Assembly: GCA_036322875.1 (NCBI GenBank)
Contig: AP027925.1
Span: 496,001-560,000, forward strand
Length of the DNA: 64,000 bases
Reading direction: 5' to 3'
Source: Paraimprobicoccus trichonymphae
Lineage (GTDB): Bacteria; Bacillota; Clostridia; Oscillospirales; Acutalibacteraceae
Shown: in pieces, positions 45,273 to 55,426 of the stretch
Layout of the letters: the number at the start of each line of letters is the position of its first letter
Position numbering within the stretch: position 1 is the first letter of the stretch
The notes under the pieces: generated by a model
The model's database searches: none
Seen by the model: the letters and a program-made list of their open reading frames with translations, nothing else
Told to the model about the DNA's origin: nothing
Position numbers and translations under genes: made by a program

Positions 45273-45641
45273 ATGGATTTTTCAGAATATATTAGAGCTT
45301 TTATAACGGGCGGATTTCTGTGTGCGTTGGCACAAATATTAATAGACAAAACAAAGTTAACACCTGCTAGAATATTGGTCAGTTTTGTTACTTTAGGTGT
45401 CATTTTGACAGCTTTAGGATTTTATGAGTCTTTAGTAAAATTTGGAGGTGCTGGAGCAACAGTGCCATTATCGGGATTTGGATTTTTAATGGCAAAAGGA
45501 GTTCACGAAGCTATCAAGCAACAAGGTGTGTTAGGAATACTCACTGGTGGTTTTACATCAGTATCAGCTGGAATCACATCGGCTATATTTTTTGGATATG
45601 TTTTTGCTTTGTTATCTAAATCAAAAGACAAATCAGTTTAA
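45273..45641 (+). CDS. spoVAE: Stage V sporulation protein AE
   Basis: 122 residues, all membrane: FITGGFLCALAQILIDKTKL, TPARILVSFVTLGVILTALG, then FGGAGATVPLSGFGFLMAKG and GGFTSVSAGITSAIFFGYVF. The ILIDKTKLTPARILV and GAGATVPLSGFG motifs are diagnostic. With SpoVAC and SpoVAD it forms the channel that loads dipicolinic acid into the forespore. AAGGAAGTGA precedes the ATG. The partner genes are not next to it. Confidence 0.93.
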   Translation: MDFSEYIRAFITGGFLCALAQILIDKTKLTPARILVSFVTLGVILTALGFYESLVKFGGAGATVPLSGFGFLMAKGVHEAIKQQGVLGILTGGFTSVSAGITSAIFFGYVFALLSKSKDKSV

Positions 45642-45687
45642 TATCAATTGATTAAACTAATATATAATCAAAAGTATAATAAAAAAA

Positions 45688-45710
45688 GCACCATATAGCA
45701 ATATGGCGCT
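45688..45710 (-). terminator. Terminator between spoVAE and the convergent gene
   Basis: GCGCCATAT and ATATGGTGC (minus strand) form a stem with one mismatch, followed by TTTTTTT on the minus strand. It serves the gene at 45882-46325. The plus-strand T-run is weaker. Confidence 0.6.
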
Positions 45711-45881
45711 ATTTGTTTGGTCCTCCCAATTAGAATTTTAAATCAATAGTTAACTGCTATTACCGGTATTACTCTAGACAATATCAAATACTTTATTCAT
45801 AGTTTTCACTCTTTCAGACAACTGCTAAAATCCGTACCTTGCCGCTTTCTGTCGAACTTATTATAGATATAAAATAAGTTT

Positions 45882-46325
45882 CTATATGCCATCTTGTAAA
45901 TCTGAATTAGTGTCTATTACAGCAACAATATTTTCTTCTAATTTCTTATTATTTAATTTATTATCAGTGTTTTCAATTGGTACTTCTTCAACTTTGACTG
46001 AACTTTCTTTTTTATTTTCTACTTTATGCTTTAATTTTCCCCTCATAGCTAAACCAAACTGTGTAATATTATCATTTTGTACGAATTCATTTATTGTGAA
46101 GCATCCAAGCCCAGTACCCCCAGCAAAGCCGCAAATACTCGACAGTGTTTTTCCTACAACTCCGGAAATATCCACTGTTCCCCCACTCCCTGACGACGTA
46201 GATGACGTAGATTTTGAACACTTACTAATCGCTTCTTTGGCATCATTATATCCACCAACAATCAATTTACTAGAAACTAAAGCCATCATACCCACCGACA
46301 AAATTTCTATGCCTGTCATTCCCAT
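45882..46325 (-). CDS. Hypothetical membrane-associated protein
   Basis: 147 residues. Hydrophobic segments lie at about 4-23 (TGIEILSVGMMALVSSKLIV) and 55-75 (VVGKTLSSICGFAGGTGLGC), with a Ser/Thr/Gly-rich linker between them. The polar C-terminal half has KLKHKVENKKESSVKVEEV. No family is recognised. A ribosome site AAAGGAG precedes the ATG. It follows recA on the same strand but has its own spacing and a terminator. Confidence 0.55.
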   Translation of the reverse strand: MGMTGIEILSVGMMALVSSKLIVGGYNDAKEAISKCSKSTSSTSSGSGGTVDISGVVGKTLSSICGFAGGTGLGCFTINEFVQNDNITQFGLAMRGKLKHKVENKKESSVKVEEVPIENTDNKLNNKKLEENIVAVIDTNSDLQDGI

Positions 46326-46402
46326 ATTAAATACAAACTCCTTTAAATTTAATTATTCATTCAGACTGATCTTTAACCCTATCTGCTATTATATTACTTT
46401 AA

Positions 46403-47476
46403 TTATGAATTGTCAAGTGTTACTTCAAAATTTTCTGGTTTATTTACTACTGGTTGCTCTAAATTTTTAGAAACTGATGGCTTTTCATAAATTTTTTTAG
46501 AACATTCTATGACTTTTTCTTCTATTTCTTTAAATATTTTCAGATCAGATTTAAAAAATTCCTTTACTTTATCTCTTCCCTGACCAATTTTAATTTCTTT
46601 ATAAGAGAACCAAGATCCATTTTTCTCAATTATTTCAAATTTTACAGCTAGATCTACCAATTCCCCAGTTTTAGAAATACCTTCACCGTACATTACGTCA
46701 AATTCCGCTTCCCTAAAAGGAGGAGCGATCTTGTTTTTTACTACCTTTGCACGTGTTCTAGATCCAATCATGCCTGAAGGAGATTTTAAAGTTTCTATTC
46801 TTCTTATGTCTAATCTAACAGAAGAGTAAAATTTTAAAGCTCTTCCACCTGGAGTTACCTCAGGATTTCCATACATGACTCCGACTTTTTCTCTTAGTTG
46901 ATTTATAAATATAGCAACACAATTGGATTTAGAAATAGCTCCAGCTAATTTTCTCAAAGCTTGGGACATTAATCTTGCTTGCAATCCAACATGAGTGTCG
47001 CCCATTTCGCCTTCTATTTCAGCTTTTGGTACTAAAGCTGCTACAGAATCTATTACTATAACATCTATTGCACCAGACCTTACAAGAGATTCAGTAATTT
47101 CTAAAGCTTGTTCACCTGTATCTGGTTGAGAAACCAACAGAGCATCTACATCTACCCCCAAAGCTCGTGCATATACTGGATCCAAAGCATGTTCTACATC
47201 TATAAAAGCTGCTGTACCTGAAATTTTTTGTCCTTCAGCTATGCAATGTAAAGCAAGAGTGGTTTTTCCCGAAGATTCTGGTCCATATATTTCTACAATT
47301 CTCCCTCTAGGTAAGCCCCCAATCCCCAGTGCTAAATCTAAAGACAAAGATCCAGTAGAAATGGCATCCACATGCATTGCTTCATTTTTTCCTAACCTCA
47401 TAATTGCACCTTTGCCAAACTGTTTTTCTATTTGGCTAAGAGCTGTTTCAAGTGCTTTTTTTTTATCAAATGACAT
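46403..47476 (-). CDS. recA: Recombinase RecA
   Basis: About 357 residues. The P-loop GPESSGKTTLALH, VIVIDSVAALVPKAEIEGE, GLQARLMSQALRKL (loop L1/L2 region), NQLREKVGVMYGNPEVTPGG and a short C-terminal tail complete the fold. It pairs homologous DNA and drives repair; here it is one of few repair genes seen. The frame extends 30 nt upstream, but GGAGGAAAG lies 8 nt before ATG-TCA-TTT, so the start is 47476. Confidence 0.97.
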   Translation of the reverse strand: MSFDKKKALETALSQIEKQFGKGAIMRLGKNEAMHVDAISTGSLSLDLALGIGGLPRGRIVEIYGPESSGKTTLALHCIAEGQKISGTAAFIDVEHALDPVYARALGVDVDALLVSQPDTGEQALEITESLVRSGAIDVIVIDSVAALVPKAEIEGEMGDTHVGLQARLMSQALRKLAGAISKSNCVAIFINQLREKVGVMYGNPEVTPGGRALKFYSSVRLDIRRIETLKSPSGMIGSRTRAKVVKNKIAPPFREAEFDVMYGEGISKTGELVDLAVKFEIIEKNGSWFSYKEIKIGQGRDKVKEFFKSDLKIFKEIEEKVIECSKKIYEKPSVSKNLEQPVVNKPENFEVTLDNS

Positions 47477-47980
47477 TATTATATCTTTCCTCCACTTTTC
47501 TATCATTTTTGAAAAAATTTATGTACAAATTATTATCATTTATTTTTAATGGAACATCCCATTTACTATAATTCAACACCATTCAATAATACAACATAAA
47601 AGCATGAAAGGCAAGTTATTTTTTAGACCTGTTAAATACTCTTGTGTACATCTAATTATTTATTTGCTTAGCTACAGCACATAATGCTACTCCTGTATCT
47701 GTAATTTTCCCACAACTAAAAAACTTCAACGAAGACTTATTTAAGTAGTCGCAAACGAAACTATCAATGTTTTATTAACATTCTTAATGTCCAACATGTT
47801 TATTTTGGAAGTCCACTCAAATCCCCACATAGGGATATGTTTCCTTGCTTTTTTTTAAAATCCAAAAATCCAAATCATTCTGATTTATATTCTAAATAAA
47901 AAATAAATTTATTCAAAAAAAATTAACTCAACAAAACTAAGAACAACATTTAAATTCATATATTTTATCAAAACTAAAAG
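47477..47980. other. Gap between recA and secA
   Basis: On the minus strand 47771-47652 a short frame reads NIDSFVCDYLNKSSLKFFSC then GKITDTGVALCAVAKQINN and may be a gene fragment of unknown type. AGACCTGTTAAATACTC near 47629 resembles an IS5-type end. Confidence 0.3.
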
Positions 47981-50632
47981 TTATCCTCCAATAGTAGATT
48001 TACCTTCAGAATTTTGATTATTAAACTGTCCTCTATTTCCAAAAATGCCGTGCGCAAAAATACTTGCTCTGAAACTTAATAAAAATTTGACAACATTTTC
48101 TTTCATAGTATCTACCATTTCATCAAACATTTCAAAACCTTCCATTCTGTAATCAACCACGGGATCTCTTTGTGCATAACCTCTTAGGTTTATGCCTCTT
48201 TTTAATTCTTCCATTGCATCTATGTGATTCATCCAATGTTCGTCCACTGTCTTTAATACGACCATTCTTTCCAATTCTCTTGCAGCAGCATAACCTATCA
48301 TTTCTTCTTGTTTTATATATAATTCACTACATTTTTGAACTATAAATTCTGATATACTTTCAAAAGTTACACTTTCCAAGTCTTCAGGAGAGTATTTTAA
48401 ATGATTTTCATTTAGCAGCCAATTTAAATAATAATCTCGTAAACCTTCTAAATTCCAAGTATCTTTGGGAGCATTTCTTTGAACATATCTAGAAACTATA
48501 GTATTCACAGACTGACTCATCATAGCTGAAATTTGATTTTTTAAATCTTCACCGTCTAAAATTTTATTTCTCTGAGAGTAAATAATTTCTCTTTGTCTAT
48601 TTAAAACATCATCGAATTGCAAAACGTTTTTTCTAATAGAAAAATTTCGACCCTCAATCTTTTTTTGAGCTGATTCTATTGATTTAGTTAGCATTCTTGC
48701 TTCTAAAGGAACATCTTCCTCAATATTTAATCTAGACATCATATTTTTTAATCTTTCTCCGCCGAATAGTCTCATTAAATCGTCATCAAGAGACAAAAAA
48801 AACTTACTTTTTCCAGGATCTCCCTGCCTTCCCGAACGTCCTCTTAATTGATTATCTATTCTTCTTGATTCGTGTCTTTCTGTTCCAATTATATACAAAC
48901 CGCCAACTTTTTTTACCTCCTCACTATCTTTTTTTATAGAATTTTTGTGCTTGTTATACAATTCCATGTATTTTCTACGAATTTTCAAAATATCTTCGTC
49001 TTTAGTTTCAGAATGACTGTCACAATCAGCAATTAATTCATCTTTATATCTTAACTCTCTCAATTCAGATTTTGCCATATATTCAGCGTTGCCACCAAGA
49101 GTAATATCTGTTCCACGCCCCGCCATATTAGTAGCAATAGTAATGGAACCTTTTTTACCAGCTTGAGCTATTATTTCAGCTTCTTTTTGATGATATTTAG
49201 CATTTAAAACTTTGTGACTTACATTTTTGGCTTTTAGCAAATAACTTAAAAACTCAGATTTTTCTATAGAAATAGTACCAACTAACATAGGCTGCCCAGT
49301 TTTATGAGCTTCTATAATTTCTTCTACTATGGCTTTAAATTTAGACTCTTCAGATTTATAAACTAAATCCGGCATATCTTCTCTTATTACAGGCTTATTA
49401 GGCGGTATTTCTACTACATCTAATTTATATATTTCTCTAAATTCCGGTTCTTCTGTCATTGCAGTACCAGTCATACCTGATAATTTATCATATAATCTAA
49501 AATAATTTTGAAAAGTAATAGAAGCAAGTGTTTTGGATTCTCTTTCTATTTTTACTTTTTCTTTAGCCTCAATAGCCTGATGTAAACCATCGTTATATCT
49601 TCTACCTTGCATCAATCTTCCGGTAAATTCATCAACTATTAATACTTCTCCATCTTTTACTACATAATCTGAATCTCTTTTCATAACACCGTGTGCTTTC
49701 AAAGCCTGATTAATATGATGTTGTATAGTGTTGTTTTCAGGATCAGTCAAATTTTCTAATCCAAAATATTTTTCAGCTTTTTCTATTCCGCTAGGTGACA
49801 AATTGGCAGTCTTAGATTTTTCATCTATAACATAATCGCCGTCTTTGAATTTTTCATCAGTATCTTCTTTTGCGTTAATTTCAATAACAGACATAGATTT
49901 GAGAGTTCTAACAAAATTATCTGCTATACCGTACAATTCAGTGGACTTATCACCTTCACCAGAAATAATCAGAGGCGTTCTAGCTTCATCAATCAAAATG
50001 GAATCTACTTCGTCTACAATTGCAAAACTATGGCCCCGTTGAACTCTCGATTCTTTATTAGGCACCATATTGTCTTTTAGATAGTCAAAACCTAATTCAT
50101 TGTTAGTAGCATAAGTTATATCGCAATCATAAGCTTCTCGTCTTTCTTCTTTTCCCATGTCATGCTTTACAACTCCAATAGTCAAACCCAAAAACCTATA
50201 TAACTTACCCATGATTTCTGAGTCACGTTTTGCTAAGTAGTCATTTACAGTAACAATATGAACAGGTTTACCCGAAAGAGCATTTAAATAAGCTGGCAAA
50301 GTAGCAACAAGAGTTTTACCTTCACCAGTTTTCATTTCACTTATTCTTCCTTGATGCAAAACAATTCCACCGATTATTTGAACAGGAAAATGCTTCATAC
50401 TTAAAACTCTCCATGAAGCTTCTCTACAAACCGCAAAAGCATCGGGTAATATGTTATTTAAAGTTTCACCAGAATTTAGTCTTTCTTTCAACTTAATTGT
50501 TTGATATTTTAATTCTTCATCGTTCATATTTTTATATTTTTCTTCTAAGCTTAAAACAGAATTACAAATTGGTTTTATTCTTTTTAATTCTCGTTTACTA
50601 TAATTTCCAAGCAAAAACTTAAGAAAATTCAT
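47981..50632 (-). CDS. secA: Protein translocase ATPase SecA
   Basis: About 883 residues. MKTGEGKTLVATL (Walker A), VDEVDSILIDEARTPLIISG (Walker B), TNMAGRGTDITLGG and GRSGRQGDPGKSKFFLSLDDDLMRLFG (second motor domain) are all present. Scaffold and wing domains follow. It pushes preproteins through SecYEG. The C-terminus ends NNQNSEGKSTIGG and lacks the zinc-binding Cys-rich tail that binds SecB in many bacteria. GGAGATG precedes the ATG at 50632; a longer frame upstream has no ribosome site. prfB, the common neighbour, is absent. Confidence 0.97.
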   Translation of the reverse strand: MNFLKFLLGNYSKRELKRIKPICNSVLSLEEKYKNMNDEELKYQTIKLKERLNSGETLNNILPDAFAVCREASWRVLSMKHFPVQIIGGIVLHQGRISEMKTGEGKTLVATLPAYLNALSGKPVHIVTVNDYLAKRDSEIMGKLYRFLGLTIGVVKHDMGKEERREAYDCDITYATNNELGFDYLKDNMVPNKESRVQRGHSFAIVDEVDSILIDEARTPLIISGEGDKSTELYGIADNFVRTLKSMSVIEINAKEDTDEKFKDGDYVIDEKSKTANLSPSGIEKAEKYFGLENLTDPENNTIQHHINQALKAHGVMKRDSDYVVKDGEVLIVDEFTGRLMQGRRYNDGLHQAIEAKEKVKIERESKTLASITFQNYFRLYDKLSGMTGTAMTEEPEFREIYKLDVVEIPPNKPVIREDMPDLVYKSEESKFKAIVEEIIEAHKTGQPMLVGTISIEKSEFLSYLLKAKNVSHKVLNAKYHQKEAEIIAQAGKKGSITIATNMAGRGTDITLGGNAEYMAKSELRELRYKDELIADCDSHSETKDEDILKIRRKYMELYNKHKNSIKKDSEEVKKVGGLYIIGTERHESRRIDNQLRGRSGRQGDPGKSKFFLSLDDDLMRLFGGERLKNMMSRLNIEEDVPLEARMLTKSIESAQKKIEGRNFSIRKNVLQFDDVLNRQREIIYSQRNKILDGEDLKNQISAMMSQSVNTIVSRYVQRNAPKDTWNLEGLRDYYLNWLLNENHLKYSPEDLESVTFESISEFIVQKCSELYIKQEEMIGYAAARELERMVVLKTVDEHWMNHIDAMEELKRGINLRGYAQRDPVVDYRMEGFEMFDEMVDTMKENVVKFLLSFRASIFAHGIFGNRGQFNNQNSEGKSTIGG

Positions 50633-50790
50633 ATTATCATCTCCGATTTTTTTCCAGTTAAACTTATTATCTGTAGTATTATAACAGAAATTAGAAAAAA
50701 ATATCAATTAATTTAATTTTTACAAATAAAATTATATTTAAAAATTTTTAATAAAAAACCATGATGTTTATTAATTCCAATTTTTAGATT

Positions 50791-51396
50791 TCATTTTAAA
50801 TCTTCAAAATATTTTTCCCAATTATTATAATTTATATTTTCATCGTTAGGATCTTCTCTAGGATATTTATCTTTTCTGTTTTTTATTTTTAAAAGTTCGT
50901 TATTTGTGTATTTAATAACATTTTTGACTATTTCTGTTTTTCTTTCTTTATCCAAAATGATATTTTTATGTGATTTTTTTATATGGATTTGCGATCGAAC
51001 CAATTGAGACAAATAATTTATTGAGTATTCTCTTAAGACCTTTGCGCAATAATTCTCAAACGCAAGTCTTTTTTTAAATTCCTCAACCAATGCCAGTACG
51101 TTGTCTGTTTTTAGTGAAATATCTCTTCTCATAAATGATTTTATTGCAATTATAGTCTTATCTGATTGAGTAGATTGACAATTTCCATGTTCGATATCAT
51201 AATAATGGTAATACATTTTTCCGAATTTTTCAATATTTTTAAAAAACTTTTGAAACTCACTGTCATCATTTTTGTATTTGTTTCTATAGTGCCAACCAAA
51301 GAAAAAACGAAACGATTTTTTGGTTCTTTTTTCATTAATTTTAGTGTTTTGTTTTTCAGCACTTTCGTATATATTTTTCCATGTAATATTTTCCAT
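50791..51396 (-). CDS. Hypothetical protein, highly charged
   Basis: 201 residues from the ATG 9 nt after AAGGTGA. It is Lys- and Glu-rich with predicted long helices (EFQKFFKNIEKFGKMYYHYY, VLALVEEFKKRLAFENYCAK). There is no signal peptide or membrane span, and no family is recognised. It lies downstream of nothing on its strand and upstream of secA by about 160 nt. The good ribosome site supports expression. Confidence 0.55.
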   Translation of the reverse strand: MENITWKNIYESAEKQNTKINEKRTKKSFRFFFGWHYRNKYKNDDSEFQKFFKNIEKFGKMYYHYYDIEHGNCQSTQSDKTIIAIKSFMRRDISLKTDNVLALVEEFKKRLAFENYCAKVLREYSINYLSQLVRSQIHIKKSHKNIILDKERKTEIVKNVIKYTNNELLKIKNRKDKYPREDPNDENINYNNWEKYFEDLK

Positions 51397-51549
51397 ATTT
51401 AAAATCACCTTAATTACTTAAATAAAATGTAAAATCATTAAATAGTATTATTTATAGATACATTTTATTAAATACTAAAAAATTGTAAACAATACTACAC
51501 TAAAATATTATTTAGTAACCTTGACACTTTGTTTGGCTAAAAATCAAGC

Positions 51550-51768
51550 AGACTTTTGGTTTTACGCCCCCGTCGACTACTAATCTTAAGTAATCACCAT
51601 TTCATTTCAATCATAAACTCCCGTGAACCCCCACGGTATTTGATTTTTAATGCTTGAAGTTTCAACTTAGTTTTCATCGAAACAACATTTCTTATGGTTT
51701 TAGCATACTATTATTTTTTGTCAATATTTTTACGATTCATCCGCTAAAATAAATATTTAGCGGTTTTC
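51550..51768 (-). repeat. Dispersed repeat, copy F (long form)
   Basis: Minus orientation. The left end is CCGCTAAATATTTATTTTAG and onward at 51768, with TATTGACAAAAAATAATA, the hairpin CCGTGGGGGTTCACGG, and TTATGATTGAAATGAAATGG. The right part near 51550 is diverged. The flanks 51397-51549 and 51769-51912 hold no gene. Confidence 0.65.
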
Positions 51769-51912
51769 TCGCGAATTTATATAAAACTCAAGACAATCTT
51801 ACCATAAACTTATTCCACACAAAATATCCCTCTTTTTTTGTATTTTCATAGTTAATTATAGAACTTACGTTTTATTGTAAAAAACATGTCAAATTAACTT
51901 TGGTGATAAAAA

Positions 51913-52340
51913 ATGGCTATACCATTAGGTAAAGAAACAATAGGAAAAAAAATACAATGAAAAACGGTGTTAAACCTAAAGAAATAGCAAGATGCTTAAT
52001 AATAGCATTAAGTTCGGATTCAATACAAAATCAAAATTGAGCTGAAATCGATGATGATTTATGGTAGCTTGGTCCACAAACCAAAACTGGTTTCAAAAAC
52101 CTTCGAAGAATTTTTGGGGTTAACGCAGTTTTTTCCGTTTTGCTCACCTGATTTAAATCCCATAGAACTCTATTTGGGTTAAAATTAAAACTTTTTTGAA
52201 AAAAGTTAAAGCAAAAATTCATCAAGCACTTGAAAAAGCAATTAATTTTATGGAGTTTTTCACTCGGATATTTTTAGATAGCTTAAGCATTACGGCTACT
52301 TTACACGATAAACAATGTTGTTATATTAATAGCAAATTTT
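51913..52340 (+). pseudogene. IS630-family transposase, internal deletion
   Basis: The start MAIPLGKETIGKKIQ and helix-turn-helix KNGVKPKEIARCL are joined, after a large deletion, to FPFCSPDLNPIELYLG (the third DDE motif region) and KIKTFLKKVKAKIHQALEKA, ending near SLSITATLHDKQ. Several frameshifts. 52341-52575 holds no gene. Confidence 0.65.
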
Positions 52341-52575
52341 TTGATATATAAAGAAATTATTTTTATTGTTACTATAATTTTTTTGATTTAAAAACCAGCA
52401 AAATAAATATACATTTGATATTCGTTATTGATTTTAGTAATATGATAAATGAAAGTATGAGAAAATTTCGAACCACTGTAAAATTATATATGTTTGAATT
52501 AACTAAAATATTAAAATATATTTAAAATGGCATTGTGACAAGTTTTGAATAAAGTATTTATTGGAGAATGTTAAG

Positions 52576-54642
52576 ATGTTTAAGTTTTCTTTTGATTGGT
52601 TAAAAAAATTAATTAATAAAAGTATTGATTTAGAGGAATTATTAGATATATTAAACTTGCAAGGTTTTGAAGTAAAAGAGATTCAGAATGTTGAAAATGA
52701 CAAGGTTATAACAATAGAGGTAAAGGCAAATAGACCGGATATTTTATCTCATATCGGTGTAGCCAGGGAAATTTGCAATTTTAAAAGTCTTAAAAAAATT
52801 AATATTAAAAAATCGGATTTAAATATAAATAATGATAAGTTTAAAATCAAGATTAATATCGAAAATAGTAAAATTTGTAAAAGATTTTCCGGGGTTTTAA
52901 TAAATAATATAAACAATGATACTGAAACCCCTGATTATATTAAAAATAAATTAAAAATTCTGAATATAAATTGCATAAATCCAGTTGTTGATATTTTGAA
53001 TTATATAATGCTTGAATTTTGTCAACCTATGCATAGTTATGATATTGACAAGTTGTGTGACAATGAAATTTTTGTGAATAAGTATAAAAATAATATTACG
53101 GTCAATTCTCTTTCACATAAAGAAATTAAAATTAAGTCTGAAGATATTGTGATCTCAGATAAAAAAAATGTTTTATGTATTGCTGGAATAGTCGGAACTG
53201 AAGTTTCTACTGTTGAAAAAAAATCTAAAAATATTTTGATAGAAGCTGCTAATTTCGATGAAATTAATATAAGAGTGAGTTCTAAAAGACTTAAAATTTC
53301 TACACCTTCTTCTTTTAGATTTGAACGTGGTGTAAATTTAAACACAACTCTTGATATAGCTCAAATTTGTGCTGAAAGAATAGTTGAAATTTGTGGTGGT
53401 AGCATTGATTTAAACGTGTTTGATTATTATCCCGAAAAGTCTAAAAATAATGTTTTAGATTTGAGAGTTTCTAGAAGTAATAAAATTCTGGGAATTGAAT
53501 TAAATCAAGATGAAATAATTAATTGTTTAAAAAAATACGATTTTATTTGTAATAAAAAAAGTCATGATCTTATAGAAGTTGAATTTCCAAATTATAGACT
53601 GGATATCAAAGAGGAAATAGATTTAATAGAGGAAGTTGCACGGATTTATGGCTATGATAATATAGAGTCAAAAATGCCTAAAATTCAAATTGGTTACACT
53701 AAAAATAAAATTTCGTATAATATTGATGTTTTGAGAAGAATTTTAATGGGCTTAAATTTTAACGAAATAATAAGTTATTCTTTTATACCGTCAGATACTA
53801 TGAAAATTTTTGGAATAGAAAAAGGTTCTGATTTTTACTCTGATTTATTATTAGAAAATCCAGTTGCTCAATCTCATAGTTTAATGCGACCATTTTTGAT
53901 ATGTTCTTTGCTAAATACTTTAATATATAATTATTCAAAAGGTAATTTTAATTTAGCTTTATTTGAAGTTGGAAAAGTTTATTTTAAAAGTGAAAATTCA
54001 GATACAAAATGCAGTGAAATTGATGCTTTAGGTTTTATAGTGTCAGGTAATAGAATTCAAAAAGGTTGGGAAATAGAAAAAAATATAAAATACACTTATT
54101 ATGATATTTTGAATTATATAAAAATAATTTTTGACGAATTTAATCAAAAATTTGTACTGAAAAAATCTGATTATAAATTTTGTGAATCAGAATATGATAT
54201 TTTTGATACGAACAATAACAGAATAGGCTTTATCTGTGAGTTAAACAAATATAGATTAAAAAATATTTCAAACATTAAGCTTTTAAAGGATAAGGTTTTT
54301 TGTTGTGAAATTTATATAAAATTTTTGGAAGATAAAAATAAAACTTTAAAATTCGAGTCTGTTTATCCTAGCGTTAACAGACTTTATAATTTGGTTTATA
54401 CAAAAAATATGCTTTCTGAAAACATATTAAACATTATAAAAAATACAGATGAAATTATCAGAAAAGTTGATGTTAAAGATATTTATTATGATAAAAACAT
54501 GCCAGAAAATGTTCATGCAGTGTTATACGAAGTAAATTATTGTAGTGAAATCTCTACTTTAAAATTAGAACAAATTGAAGACATTGAAAATAAATTTTTG
54601 GAAAAGTTGAAAACAAAACTAAATGTGGAATTAAAAAAATAA
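52576..54642 (+). CDS. pheT: Phenylalanine-tRNA ligase beta subunit, lacking the B2 OB domain
   Basis: 688 residues; family members are usually near 800. B1 starts MFKFSFDWLKKLI, and after LNLQGFEVKEIQNVENDKVI it goes straight to TIEVKANRPDILSHIGVARE. The OB-fold tRNA-binding insertion (B2, about 110 residues) is therefore missing. B3/B4, B5 (DLRVSRSNKILGIELNQDEI), the catalytic-like core (VARIYGYDNIESKMP) and the C-terminal ferredoxin-fold anticodon domain (FESVYPSVNRLYNLVYTKNM) remain. It charges tRNA-Phe together with PheS. Start ATG after TTGGAG; an in-frame TTG at 52561 lies within that ribosome site. pheS is not upstream. Confidence 0.94.
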   Translation: MFKFSFDWLKKLINKSIDLEELLDILNLQGFEVKEIQNVENDKVITIEVKANRPDILSHIGVAREICNFKSLKKINIKKSDLNINNDKFKIKINIENSKICKRFSGVLINNINNDTETPDYIKNKLKILNINCINPVVDILNYIMLEFCQPMHSYDIDKLCDNEIFVNKYKNNITVNSLSHKEIKIKSEDIVISDKKNVLCIAGIVGTEVSTVEKKSKNILIEAANFDEINIRVSSKRLKISTPSSFRFERGVNLNTTLDIAQICAERIVEICGGSIDLNVFDYYPEKSKNNVLDLRVSRSNKILGIELNQDEIINCLKKYDFICNKKSHDLIEVEFPNYRLDIKEEIDLIEEVARIYGYDNIESKMPKIQIGYTKNKISYNIDVLRRILMGLNFNEIISYSFIPSDTMKIFGIEKGSDFYSDLLLENPVAQSHSLMRPFLICSLLNTLIYNYSKGNFNLALFEVGKVYFKSENSDTKCSEIDALGFIVSGNRIQKGWEIEKNIKYTYYDILNYIKIIFDEFNQKFVLKKSDYKFCESEYDIFDTNNNRIGFICELNKYRLKNISNIKLLKDKVFCCEIYIKFLEDKNKTLKFESVYPSVNRLYNLVYTKNMLSENILNIIKNTDEIIRKVDVKDIYYDKNMPENVHAVLYEVNYCSEISTLKLEQIEDIENKFLEKLKTKLNVELKK

Positions 54643-54724
54643 TTTTTACTTTATTTTAATGAGAAATTTTTGAACATATTTCTATGCACTTTGTATTTCT
54701 TTGTTCTAAAATAGTTTTATTTTT

Positions 54725-55339
54725 TTGAATTATTTTCATCGTTAACTATAATACCCATTTGTTTCATTTCTTTTTCACTATCAATAACTTAAAACCTACT
54801 TCCTTTACCATTATCAATTTCTTTATCTTTTAAATAAAGATAAAAAATGCAATCGTAAACAGCATATCTATTTTGTTCAAGAAACTTATCACATAATATT
54901 TTTTGCTGTATATATGATAAAACTATTATTTCCGCAAATTTCAAACCTAATTAGCTGATTAATCATCTCATCATCATTTTTAAATATATTTTTTAATTTC
55001 AAAATTCAAAACTAGACAATTATATTCAAAACACTTTGTATCCTCTTTACATTCATCTAGAAAAAATGTCATATTAGAATTATATTTGCATCTAATTTTA
55101 AAATATTCTTTTTGAACAATACTGTTTGTAGGTATATTTTTGATTTTAACTTCAACTTTATATAATTTAGAATTTAAAATAAATAAATTACATGTGTTAA
55201 TATTTGTTTTGTAATAATAAAATTCATAATGCAAATACGTATTTTTTTCCCGCCTCTGTTGGTTATTATAATTACTTCGTTCCTGGCATCTGAGGTCAAA
55301 AATGAAATTGAAAATCGGTACATATCTCAATATTCTCAT
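54725..55339 (-). pseudogene. Hypothetical protein, frameshifted remnant
   Basis: From MRILRYVPIFNFIFDLRC at 55339 the frame runs to 54980. Then shifted frames continue LKNIFKNDDEMINQLIRFEI then CGNNSFIIYTAKNIM, and DKFLEQNRYAVYDCIFYLYL then MKQMGIIVNDENNSKK, to about 54725. At least two shifts and a TAA interrupt it. No family is recognised. Confidence 0.5.
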
Positions 55340-55426
55340 CTTTGCTAAACGTTAATTTTACGATTATATAGCAGCTTTTTTATTATTATACATCTTGTTA
55401 TAAAAAATATATTTGTTATATTTAAA

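Noticed and set aside
45886..46470. 194-codon plus-strand frame across 45882-46325
   Set aside because: Antisense to a frame with a ribosome site and terminator; no homology seen.
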